Below, in pieces: positions 1 through 5,274 of a stretch of DNA of 5,288 bases (its first letter is position 1; the number at the start of each line of letters is the position of its first letter). Under the pieces are notes generated by a model that was given only the letters and a program-made list of their open reading frames with translations, had not been told where the DNA came from and did not search any database. The stretch comes from Deinococcales bacterium (lineage in GTDB: Bacteria > Deinococcota > Deinococci > Deinococcales > Deinococcaceae). The position numbers and the translations under genes are program-made. The DNA lies in contig JANYFS010000282.1 of assembly GCA_025359705.1 (NCBI GenBank), forward strand, positions 1 to 5,288, read 5' to 3'.

Positions 1-46
1 GCACAACTGTAGTGCAAGTTATTCTTTTTTAGGAGGTTCAAGGCTT

Positions 47-1288
47 ATGGCACAACACCGTGTACTGGGTATGATTTTGGCAGGAGGACAAGGAACGCGC
101 TTGTCCCCACTCACCTCGAAACGCTCCAAGCCCGCCGTTCCCTTTGGTGCCAAGTACCGAATTATCGACTTCGCACTCAATAATTTCATCAACTCGGGGA
201 TTTATGGTATCTATGTGCTGACCCAGTACAAGGCCCAAAGTTTGACCGAGCATATCCAGCGTGGCTGGCGCTTTGGTACTTTTTTCTCCGACTATTTCAT
301 CACTTTGGTTCCTGCACAAATGTACCGCTACGAAGAGCTTGGCCCAGTGTGGTACCGTGGAACCTCCGATGCGGTTTATCAAAACATGCACTTGGTAGAC
401 AATTTTGATGCCGATTATGTAGCCATCTTCAGTGGTGATCATATCTACAAAATGAACGTCCAACACATGCTCGAGCGCCATATCGAATCCAAGGCCGATG
501 TCAGCATCGCTGCCTACCCTACCCCCATCGCAGAAGCCAGCCGTTTTGGTATTTTGCAAGTGGATGACCGCCTGCGGATCACCGAATTCCAAGAAAAACC
601 CAAAGATCCCAAAGGAATGCCTGGCAATCCAAGCATGGCCCTTGCCAGCATGGGTAACTATATTTTTTCGCGCAAAGCCCTCGAGGAATTGCTCTATAGC
701 GCGGCAAAAGAAGAGGATGCTTTCGACTTTGGACAACATATCTTGCCGCACGCCCTGAAAGATGGCTACCAAATGTATGCCTACGACTTTTCCAAAAATC
801 CCATCCCAGGGCAAGAAGGCGACAACACCTATTGGCGCGATGTGGGAACTTTGGACGCTTACTACGATGCCAATATGGATTTGGTCTCGGTCAAGCCCGA
901 ATTCGATTTGTATAACCCCGAGTGGTCGCTGCGTACTGCCACCGAGTTCAGCCCGCCCGACAAATTTGTTCACGAAACTGGAAACCGCACTGGGCAAGCC
1001 TTCAACAGCATTTTGGCAGGCGGGGTGATTGTTTCGGGAGGCACCGTTCGCAGCAGTGTATTGTCGCGCCGCGTGCGGGTCAATAGTTATTCCACTGTTA
1101 CCCGCAGTGTTATTTTGGATGATTGCGAAATTGGTCGGCATTGTGTGATTCAAAACGCGATCATTGATAAAGATGTGATTGTACCACCAGGTACGCAAAT
1201 TGGTGTGGATCAGGAGCAAGATCGCGCTCGAGGGTTTACCATTACCGAAAACGGCATTGTCGTGGTTCCCAAGTCCTATAGCTTCTAA
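47..1288 (+). CDS. glgC: Glucose-1-phosphate adenylyltransferase (ADP-glucose pyrophosphorylase)
   Basis: This cytoplasmic enzyme makes ADP-glucose from glucose-1-phosphate and ATP, the committed step of bacterial glycogen synthesis. The 413-residue product has the family's usual length. The N-terminal nucleotidyltransferase domain (about 1-290) shows GGQGTRLSPLT at 13-23, RSKPAVPFG at 26-34 (K28 matches the activator-site lysine of E. coli GlgC), RGTSDA at 104-109, SGDHIYK at 129-135 with the likely catalytic D131, FQEKP at 181-185 with the sugar-phosphate lysine K184, and WRDVGT at 263-268. The C-terminal part (about 318-390) is a left-handed beta-helix built of hexapeptide-like repeats. 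The ATG is preceded by AGGAGG at 31-36 with 10 bases between, so the start is secure. A terminator follows 18 bases after the stop, and no glgA or glgB is visible, so it appears monocistronic at its 3' end. It holds only 3 CTCGAG sites, fewer per kb than the other genes here. Confidence 0.97.
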   Translation: MAQHRVLGMILAGGQGTRLSPLTSKRSKPAVPFGAKYRIIDFALNNFINSGIYGIYVLTQYKAQSLTEHIQRGWRFGTFFSDYFITLVPAQMYRYEELGPVWYRGTSDAVYQNMHLVDNFDADYVAIFSGDHIYKMNVQHMLERHIESKADVSIAAYPTPIAEASRFGILQVDDRLRITEFQEKPKDPKGMPGNPSMALASMGNYIFSRKALEELLYSAAKEEDAFDFGQHILPHALKDGYQMYAYDFSKNPIPGQEGDNTYWRDVGTLDAYYDANMDLVSVKPEFDLYNPEWSLRTATEFSPPDKFVHETGNRTGQAFNSILAGGVIVSGGTVRSSVLSRRVRVNSYSTVTRSVILDDCEIGRHCVIQNAIIDKDVIVPPGTQIGVDQEQDRARGFTITENGIVVVPKSYSF

Positions 1289-1306
1289 AATTTGTTTAAA
1301 GGTATC

Positions 1307-1336
1307 AAAGCCCTCTCGAGTTTGAGAGGGCTTTTT
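1307..1336 (+). terminator. Intrinsic terminator of glgC
   Basis: A perfect 11-bp stem (AAAGCCCTCTC at 1307-1317 with GAGAGGGCTTT at 1324-1334) closes a 6-base loop and runs into a T5 tract at 1332-1336, 18 bases after the glgC stop. A CTCGAG site (1315-1320) spans the stem-loop junction. The complementary strand has only a short T run after the stem, so termination is mainly expected in the + direction. Confidence 0.93.
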
Positions 1337-1444
1337 GTGTATCGATTTACTTGGCCCGAGTGTGCTAAGTTCCTCCCCGCTATGTTTCAGATATTCTCGC
1401 AAAGCTCGAAATCTTCCACGTCGCTGATAGGAACTTCCTGTCCC

Positions 1445-1500
1445 TACTCCCGTTGGTCGCTGTCAGATTTAGAAAGTCTCTAAATCTGACATGGGAGGTA
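1445..1500. other. Long compound inverted repeat just after mutY
   Basis: TGTCAGATTTAGA (1461-1473) and TCTAAATCTGACA (1479-1491) form a perfect 13-bp stem with a 5-base loop. It is enclosed by a second imperfect stem, TACTCCC (1445-1451) with GGGAGGTA (1493-1500, one bulged G), with nine unpaired bases on one side. It begins one base beyond the mutY stop codon, so on the minus strand it would form the 3' end of the mutY transcript. There is no T tract on either side, so it is not a classical intrinsic terminator. It could be an mRNA-stabilising 3' structure or a relic of a mobile-element end. The rest of the 1337-1501 spacer shows no gene I can support. Confidence 0.6.
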
Positions 1501-1501
1501 C

Positions 1502-2602
1502 TTAGAAAAGTGATCCTTGTACTTTGTCCTCGAGCGTACCTTTTAACAATCCTAGCACCTTATGATCGAGTGTCGCCAAAGCATAATTCGCCACCCTCGA
1601 GCGCGTCAGTATAGAACCTTCATCATTCCCAAGGTAAACATGCAACTCGAGCAAACGGTGGGTAAAACGGTGCTGGATTGTACCTAAATACGTACTCGAG
1701 GTGATATTTAAGCGCCTAGATAACCGCTCGAGGGCCAATTCTTGATTTTCTTGATTTTCTTGATTTTCTTTAAGTTCTTTAAGTTCTTTAAGTTCTTTAA
1801 ATTCTTGGGGGGGTTCAAAAGGCTCGAGGGGTAAACCCATCAAACCCGCGAGTAATCCTGTTTTGGGCCGCTGCTCGAGGTAAACGTGCTGGCTATCGCC
1901 AATAATTAGGGCCACTGCATAAATTTCTTTAACCGCCGCTCTGGTTTTGGCTGCGGGGAAATCTTGGGGTTGACCTGTTTTGAACGCCAGGCAATTTTGC
2001 TGTACCGGACAGGCTGAACAGCGCGGATTTTTGGGGCTGCACACCACTGCGCCCAGCTCCATCACCGCTTGATTCCAAATACCTGGCTGGTTGCGCTCGA
2101 GCAAGGTATCCGCCCACGTTTGCAATTCTGCACTCGAGGGGTTTTTTTGAGCCAAAAGCCGCCCCAAAACCCGCCGTACATTGCCATCCACTACTGCGTG
2201 AGGCAAATTATAGGCAATCGAGGCCACCGCCGCCGCCGTATATGACCCCACTCCAGGCAGCTCGAGCCAGTCCGCATAACTTTTGGGGAAACCGTGTTCG
2301 GCAACCTGCTGGGCCGCACGCTGAAAATTTCGCGCCCGAGCATAGTATCCGCAGCCTTCCCAGGCTTTGAGTACATCGGCTTGCGGGGCAACTGCCAAAT
2401 CTTGAATGCTAGGAAACCGCTCGAGGAACCGCAGGTAATAGGGCAAACCGGTTGCCACTTGGGTTTGTTGCAGCAGCACTTCAGAGAGCCAAATACGGTA
2501 TGGGTCGCGGCTTGCTCGCCACGGTAAAGGGCGCTGGTTTTGCGTGTACCACTGTAAAAGCTGGTCTTGGAGCTGTTCCAATTGCTGAAGTTCCCATACC
2601 AC
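1502..2602 (-). CDS. mutY: A/G-specific adenine DNA glycosylase MutY
   Basis: MutY removes adenine mispaired with 8-oxoguanine, in the GO base-excision repair pathway. Numbered from the GTG at 2602 (366 residues): LPWR at 26-29; WLSEVLLQQTQVA with catalytic Glu41; helix-hairpin-helix LPGVGSYTAAAV at 115-126; VVDGNVRRV with catalytic Asp139; and a 4Fe-4S loop C188-x6-C195-x2-C198-x5-C204. The C-terminal NUDIX-like 8-oxoG recognition domain has an F-T-H loop (313-315), equivalent to the F-S-H loop of other MutYs. The linker between the domains contains a repetitive ELK/ENQ segment (267-289). Start choice: the frame is open to a TTG at 2635 (377 residues), but that TTG overlaps a candidate -35 box, and the GTG at 2602 lies 6 bases after a TATACT -10 box, which suits a leaderless mRNA. 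A TTG at 2581 is also possible. The function is certain and the start is not. Confidence 0.95.
   Translation of the reverse strand: MVWELQQLEQLQDQLLQWYTQNQRPLPWRASRDPYRIWLSEVLLQQTQVATGLPYYLRFLERFPSIQDLAVAPQADVLKAWEGCGYYARARNFQRAAQQVAEHGFPKSYADWLELPGVGSYTAAAVASIAYNLPHAVVDGNVRRVLGRLLAQKNPSSAELQTWADTLLERNQPGIWNQAVMELGAVVCSPKNPRCSACPVQQNCLAFKTGQPQDFPAAKTRAAVKEIYAVALIIGDSQHVYLEQRPKTGLLAGLMGLPLEPFEPPQEFKELKELKELKENQENQENQELALERLSRRLNITSSTYLGTIQHRFTHRLLELHVYLGNDEGSILTRSRVANYALATLDHKVLGLLKGTLEDKVQGSLF
1742..1804 (-). repeat. In-frame 9-bp tandem repeat in the mutY linker
   Basis: Seven consecutive 9-bp units. On the coding strand these are one GAATTTAAA, three identical GAACTTAAA and three identical GAAAATCAA, read as EFK, three ELK and three ENQ. 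The two unit types share the pattern GAA-NNT-NAA and may derive from one another. A C7 run on the coding strand (1807-1813) lies two bases beyond the array. The array falls exactly between the glycosylase and the C-terminal 8-oxoG recognition domain, so copy-number change would lengthen or shorten a charged linker without breaking the frame, whereas slippage in the C7 run would frameshift. Confidence 0.93.
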
Positions 2603-2608
2603 CGAGAG

Positions 2609-2635
2609 AGTATACTCGAGGTAGAACCATTTCAA
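2609..2635 (-). promoter_or_regulatory. Candidate mutY promoter giving a leaderless transcript
   Basis: On the minus strand TTGAAA (2635-2630) is followed after 15 bases by TATACT (2614-2609). Transcription would start about 6-7 bases later, at or next to the GTG at 2602, which is in frame with MutY. The spacer is shorter than the usual 17 bases. The -10 lies in a 10-bp palindrome, GAGTATACTC (2608-2617), so it reads as TATACT on both strands. Leaderless mRNAs with a TANNNT box just upstream of the start codon are known to be common in Deinococcus; applying that here is inference. Confidence 0.4.
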
Positions 2636-2646
2636 CCTTCAAAAAT

Positions 2647-2688
2647 CACCCAATCACATATCCCCGAACACATCCCACCCAATCACAT
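2647..2688. repeat. 13-bp direct repeat in the mutY/DUF2270 divergent spacer
   Basis: CACCCAATCACAT occurs exactly at 2647-2659 and 2676-2688, 29 bp apart start to start. Both copies are upstream of the DUF2270 ribosome binding site and of mutY. Two exact 13-mers in a spacer of about 100 bp are unlikely by chance. They could be tandem operator sites controlling one or both divergent genes, or a small duplication. No regulator is identifiable. Confidence 0.6.
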
Positions 2689-2705
2689 CTACAGGAGGCT
2701 CCGCC

Positions 2706-3371
2706 ATGATCGGCGACATTCAGGATCGCCCCAGTGCCATCAAAACCGAAAACAGCTACAGCACCAACTCTGCCAATGCGCTGATTCACTTGTACCGCGC
2801 CGAAGTGGGCAAGTTGACCGCCTACCGCTCGAGGCTGGACACCACCACCAATTGGGCGGTGGTCACCACCGCAGGTTTGGCAAGTTTTGCCTTCTCCAAC
2901 GACGATTCTAACCATATGGTGCTGATTTTTTCGATGGTGGTGAATTATTATTTTTTGTACCTCGAGGCACGGCGCTTTCGCAACTACGAAATCGTGCATC
3001 ACCGGGTTCGCATTATGGAGCGGTTTTTTTATCCCGCCATGTTGGGTGAAAATGTGGACGGCTCGTGGCATCAGATTTTGCTAGGCGAACTCGAGAAGCC
3101 GCACAGCCCCCTGACTCGAGCCGAAAGCATGGGCTGGCGCTTACGCCGCAACTATATTTGGATTTATTTGGGGGTTTTGTTGGCCTGGGTAGTCAAATTC
3201 GACTCCGCTCGAGTGCCAAACTTACCCTACACCATCCAAGAACACCTTCAATTGGCTGCGGTTGGTCGCTTTCCTGGCTGGTTGGTGATCACTTTGGTGA
3301 CTTTGTTTTATATCTCCATTATTCGCACTTCCATTCGGGCTACACGAAATTATCCGCTCGAGAATGATTGA
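2706..3371 (+). CDS. DUF2270 family integral membrane protein
   Basis: This 221-residue protein matches the DUF2270 family (predicted integral membrane proteins, function unknown). The family-like elements are LIHLYRAEVGKLTAYRSRLDTTTNWAV spread over about 26-52, LEARRFRNYE with the following VRIMERFFYP at 86-110, and RAESMGWRLRRNYIW at 138-152. Four hydrophobic segments are visible, at about 48-64, 70-87, 150-164 and 190-206. The first two and last two form hairpins separated by a basic, probably cytoplasmic, middle region. The ATG has a strong AGGAGG at 2693-2698, seven bases away. It is divergent from mutY and convergent with ccmB, with no operon partner in the window, so context gives little clue to its role. 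Codon use and CTCGAG density (6 sites) match its neighbours, so nothing suggests recent transfer. Confidence 0.85.
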   Translation: MIGDIQDRPSAIKTENSYSTNSANALIHLYRAEVGKLTAYRSRLDTTTNWAVVTTAGLASFAFSNDDSNHMVLIFSMVVNYYFLYLEARRFRNYEIVHHRVRIMERFFYPAMLGENVDGSWHQILLGELEKPHSPLTRAESMGWRLRRNYIWIYLGVLLAWVVKFDSARVPNLPYTIQEHLQLAAVGRFPGWLVITLVTLFYISIIRTSIRATRNYPLEND

Positions 3372-3466
3372 GGGTAAAAGCGTAAAAATAAATTAACTCA
3401 TCCTTTTTTACACTCAAAAACAATCTTTTTTGATTTATATCCTTTGATTACACCATTAAAAGCCGA

Positions 3467-4147
3467 TCAATTCTCAACAATAAAGGGAAACAACAGGCTC
3501 GAGGCAATCACATACATCAGATCGAATCCAAATAAGAGTGCGACCCAAGTTAGGGCTTCGCTGATATTTCCACCCGTTGCCAAGATACTGGTGGCATTCA
3601 CGGCCCCCAAAACCACAGGAACCAATACCGGAAACATTAAAATGGGGAGTAAGGCTTCTTTGGCTCGCAGGCTCGAGGTGAGGGCGGCGTAAAAAGTGGA
3701 GACGATGGAAAACCCGAGTACGCCTAAAAAAAGCGTTAATAGGTAGCATAAAAAGCCCAATATTCCGCTCGAGGTAGGGAAGAAATTATACATCACCCAA
3801 GCAATCGGGCTGGCAATTAAACTGAGGGCCAACATCAAGATGAAATTGGCTAGGGTTTTGCCCAAATAGATTCGCTCGAGCGGGACAGGATAGAGTAGTA
3901 ATCCCTCGAGCGCTTCACTTTCCGCTTCGCTGGCCCACGCTCGCCCCGAGGCCAGCACCGAGGAAAATGCGATGGCAGTCCAGAGGATTCCTGGGCCTGC
4001 CAAAACCAAAACTTTGCTCTCTTTGCCCAAAGCAAAACCCAAAATCAGCATGACCAAGGCCGAGAAAAAAAGCGTGCTGGATAACACATCGCGGGATCTC
4101 CCCTCGAGCCTTAAATCTTTGAGCATCACCGTAAAAATGGTTTTCAT
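3467..4147 (-). CDS. ccmB: Heme exporter / cytochrome c maturation protein CcmB
   Basis: CcmB is the membrane permease subunit that pairs with the ATPase CcmA in the system I cytochrome c maturation transporter. ATP hydrolysis by the complex is linked to releasing heme-loaded CcmE from CcmC; the older heme-export assignment gives it its name. The product is 226 residues, typical of the family. It shows the N-terminal cytoplasmic segment LKDLRLEGRSRD (9-20), six hydrophobic segments at about 22-40, 47-66, 96-117, 128-151, 166-187 and 198-222, and the conserved loop ALEGLLLYPVPLERIYLGK (79-97) that probably contacts CcmA. It starts with ATG 36 bp after the ccmA stop, and its ribosome binding site is weak, so it is probably co-transcribed with ccmA. 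No ccmC, ccmE or ccmF follows: the next gene is convergent DUF2270, so the remaining ccm genes must be elsewhere. The 95-bp spacer after it is AT-rich with T runs. Confidence 0.93.
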   Translation of the reverse strand: MKTIFTVMLKDLRLEGRSRDVLSSTLFFSALVMLILGFALGKESKVLVLAGPGILWTAIAFSSVLASGRAWASEAESEALEGLLLYPVPLERIYLGKTLANFILMLALSLIASPIAWVMYNFFPTSSGILGFLCYLLTLFLGVLGFSIVSTFYAALTSSLRAKEALLPILMFPVLVPVVLGAVNATSILATGGNISEALTWVALLFGFDLMYVIASSLLFPFIVEN

Positions 4148-4183
4148 ATTATTTTTCGCATGTCTTCGAGTTCATAGTAGGGT

Positions 4184-4846
4184 TCATATTACCTGCAAAA
4201 CCCCACCCTCGAGCGTGCCACTACAAGTTCCCAGATTGTGGGTCAGTTCGGGTTCGTGGCTCGAGATAATTAGGGTTCGGCCCAATTCGCGTTGCTCGAG
4301 CAAGAGGTTTTGCACCAGTTTTTTGCCCTCGAGGTCGAGGTTAGCAAAGGGTTCGTCGATCAAAACCACGGGGCTAGGGATCAAGAGCATTCGGGCCAGC
4401 ATGGTGCGTTTTCGCATTCCCGCACTCAGTTGCCGAATCCGTTTGTGTTGGGCCTCATGCATCGAAACCCGCTCGAGGGCCGCTTGTATTCCACTTTTTT
4501 GGGCTTGCGGAAACCACTTAAATGCCCCTGAATTTGGAACCATGTCTAAGGCAAACTCGAGGTTTTCCCGCACGGTCAGGTCGGCATACAGTGCGTGCTG
4601 GTGGCCCATCAGATGGATATGTTGGCGCACCGCCAAGCTATCGCGTAAGTCGAAGCCAAACACCCGTCCCTCGCCTTTGCTGGGCGAGGTAGCCCCTGCC
4701 AGCACCCGCAGCAAGGTGGTTTTTCCCGAACCGTTGGCCCCATACAGCACCAAACACCCGCCCACCTCGAGGTCGAAGGAGGCATCTTTTAGCACCCACT
4801 GTTGGGCAAAACGTTTGGCAATCTGGCGTAGCTCGAGGGCGTTCAA
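4184..4846 (-). CDS. ccmA: Cytochrome c biogenesis ATP-binding protein CcmA
   Basis: CcmA is the cytoplasmic ABC ATPase that powers the CcmAB complex in cytochrome c maturation. Numbered from the TTG at 4846 (220 residues, normal for CcmA): Walker A GANGSGKTT at 36-44; Q-loop glutamine Q83 in GHQ; signature LSAGMRKR at 140-147, the form typical of CcmA; Walker B VVLIDEP at 160-166 with catalytic E165; D-loop NLD at 169-171; and H-loop H197. Start choice: the frame is open to an ATG at 4948, adding 34 residues, but that extension (HPFFFSSLRKKQNH and onward) resembles no ABC N-terminus. The TTG has an AGGAG nine bases upstream and gives the expected family start MNALELRQIAKRF. It is the first gene of the ccmA-ccmB operon and is divergent from rplJ. 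All seven Leu-Glu pairs in it are encoded CTC GAG. Confidence 0.94.
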   Translation of the reverse strand: MNALELRQIAKRFAQQWVLKDASFDLEVGGCLVLYGANGSGKTTLLRVLAGATSPSKGEGRVFGFDLRDSLAVRQHIHLMGHQHALYADLTVRENLEFALDMVPNSGAFKWFPQAQKSGIQAALERVSMHEAQHKRIRQLSAGMRKRTMLARMLLIPSPVVLIDEPFANLDLEGKKLVQNLLLEQRELGRTLIISSHEPELTHNLGTCSGTLEGGVLQVI

Positions 4847-4855
4847 AGGGGGAAG

Positions 4856-4860
4856 CTCCT
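4856..4860 (-). promoter_or_regulatory. Ribosome binding site deciding the ccmA TTG start
   Basis: On the minus strand AGGAG (4860-4856) stands nine bases before the TTG at 4846-4844. No comparable Shine-Dalgarno precedes the upstream in-frame ATG at 4948. This is the main sequence reason for preferring the 220-residue CcmA. Confidence 0.75.
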
Positions 4861-5060
4861 GGGGGTAGGTGTTTTTCGTTGTCCTGATATGATTTTGCTT
4901 TTTCCTAAGCGAGCTAAAGAAAAAGGGATGAGCAGAAGTGCGGATCATTCAATGTGTCTTGCTGAATATAAGCAAAAAAATAGTGCCGCCACCAGTATAC
5001 CGCGCCCAACAACCTTACCAATTTAACCTCGAGCCGACGGGTATCGGGTTAATACCCCTC

Positions 5061-5089
5061 TTGCGCCCAAGCCTAAAATTGTGTACCCT
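5061..5089 (+). promoter_or_regulatory. Candidate promoter for the rplJ leader
   Basis: TTGCGC (5061-5066) and TACCCT (5084-5089) are separated by 17 bases, which would start transcription near 5096, just before the L10 leader. The -10 box fits only the TANNNT minimum, so the call rests mostly on position. Just upstream, GGGTAT (5039-5044) and ATACCC (5052-5057) form a 6-bp inverted repeat. I see no gene in 4949-5060, the rest of the ccmA-rplJ spacer. Confidence 0.35.
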
Positions 5090-5095
5090 CTAGGG

Positions 5096-5178
5096 CGGTA
5101 ATCCCATAACGGGCCGACCCAAGACAGCAGGTGGTTGCGAATGCGTAACCTTAAATTCCTGCCGAGGCGCTAGCAGGG
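5096..5178 (+). ncRNA. Ribosomal protein L10 leader (autoregulatory 5' UTR)
   Basis: This is the cis-acting mRNA element through which L10, complexed with L7/L12, represses its own rplJ-rplL transcript. The diagnostic core is present: AAGACAGCAGG (5121-5131) and CCTGCCGAGG (5158-5167), whose GCAGG/CCTGC arms pair and whose flanking GA-rich bases fit the kink-turn of L10 leaders. Inside it a 7-bp hairpin is formed by GGTTGCG (5133-5139) and CGTAACC (5144-5150) with an AATG loop. It sits about 100 bases upstream of a start codon encoding M-A-N-P-R, as expected for L10. The outer limits are approximate; only 5121-5167 is defined by the motif. No T-tract terminator follows, so control may be translational. 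Confidence 0.8.
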
Positions 5179-5229
5179 AAGCGTTTTGAAAGCTTTATTC
5201 AGGTATCCCGAAACCCAAATCTCAACCCC

Positions 5230-5256
5230 CTCGAGGTGTAAACCACACCGCTCGAG
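5230..5256 (+). other. Hairpin made of two CTCGAG sites before the rplJ Shine-Dalgarno
   Basis: CTCGAGGTGT (5230-5239) pairs with ACAC (5245-5248) and then CTCGAG (5251-5256), with a two-base bulge (CG, 5249-5250) and a 5-base loop. This gives ten base pairs ending eight bases before AGGAGG. With no T tract it is not a terminator. It may set the accessibility of the ribosome binding site downstream of the L10 leader, or it may be a by-product of dense CTCGAG sites. Confidence 0.5.
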
Positions 5257-5263
5257 TGCGGGT

Positions 5264-5269
5264 AGGAGG
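5264..5269 (+). promoter_or_regulatory. Ribosome binding site of rplJ
   Basis: AGGAGG lies five bases before the GTG at 5275. It supports that GTG over the overlapping out-of-frame TTG at 5273. Confidence 0.8.
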
Positions 5270-5274
5270 AGATT

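Larger units (their letters stand above)
470..5256. repeat. Dispersed highly iterated palindrome CTCGAG, 39 copies
   Basis: Copies start at 470, 680, 1227, 1315, 1529, 1596, 1646, 1695, 1727, 1823, 1874, 2096, 2133, 2261, 2420, 2615, 2828, 2961, 3090, 3115, 3208, 3357, 3498, 3672, 3768, 3875, 3905, 4103, 4208, 4260, 4295, 4328, 4472, 4556, 4766, 4832, 5028, 5230 and 5251. From 1500 onward this is about one per 110 bp, in genes on both strands and in spacers. The flanking bases are mostly G or C, and T almost never precedes a site. All three coding phases are used: Leu-Glu, Ser-Ser or Ser-Arg, and X-Arg-X. Confidence 0.95.

Noticed and set aside
38..1402. A long open frame of 454 codons on the minus strand across the whole of glgC
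   Set aside because: It lies wholly antisense to a clearly functional GlgC, needs a TTG start, has no ribosome binding site I can see, and its translation resembles no family. It is an open antisense frame created by glgC codon use.
1337..1460. A possible degraded transposase end in the spacer
   Set aside because: I translated the minus strand in the available frames and found only short pieces broken by stops, with no motif I can assign to a transposase family.
1292..1483. A 63-codon frame in the glgC-mutY spacer
   Set aside because: It runs through the glgC terminator hairpin and the 13-bp inverted repeat, has no ribosome binding site and no recognisable sequence.
3414..3433. TCAAAAA / TTTTTGA hairpin between the convergent DUF2270 and ccmB genes
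   Set aside because: The 7-bp stem is almost all A-T pairs and would be weak. It sits well placed for a shared terminator among T runs, but is not strong enough to call.
3972..4868. A 298-codon plus-strand frame across ccmB and ccmA
   Set aside because: It is antisense to two well-supported genes and spans their junction. Its product is Ser/Arg/Pro-rich low-complexity sequence typical of shadow frames.
4959..4975. TTGCT / AGCAA inverted repeat and a weak TTGCTT-17-TTGAAT promoter on the ccmA side
   Set aside because: The stem is five pairs and the boxes match the consensus at only about half of their positions. A ccmA promoter must lie hereabouts, but I cannot place it.
470..5256. Reading the CTCGAG copies as a CRISPR array or regulatory regulon
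   Set aside because: The copies are irregularly spaced, only 6-8 bp long and mostly inside coding sequence, with no spacers of uniform length.
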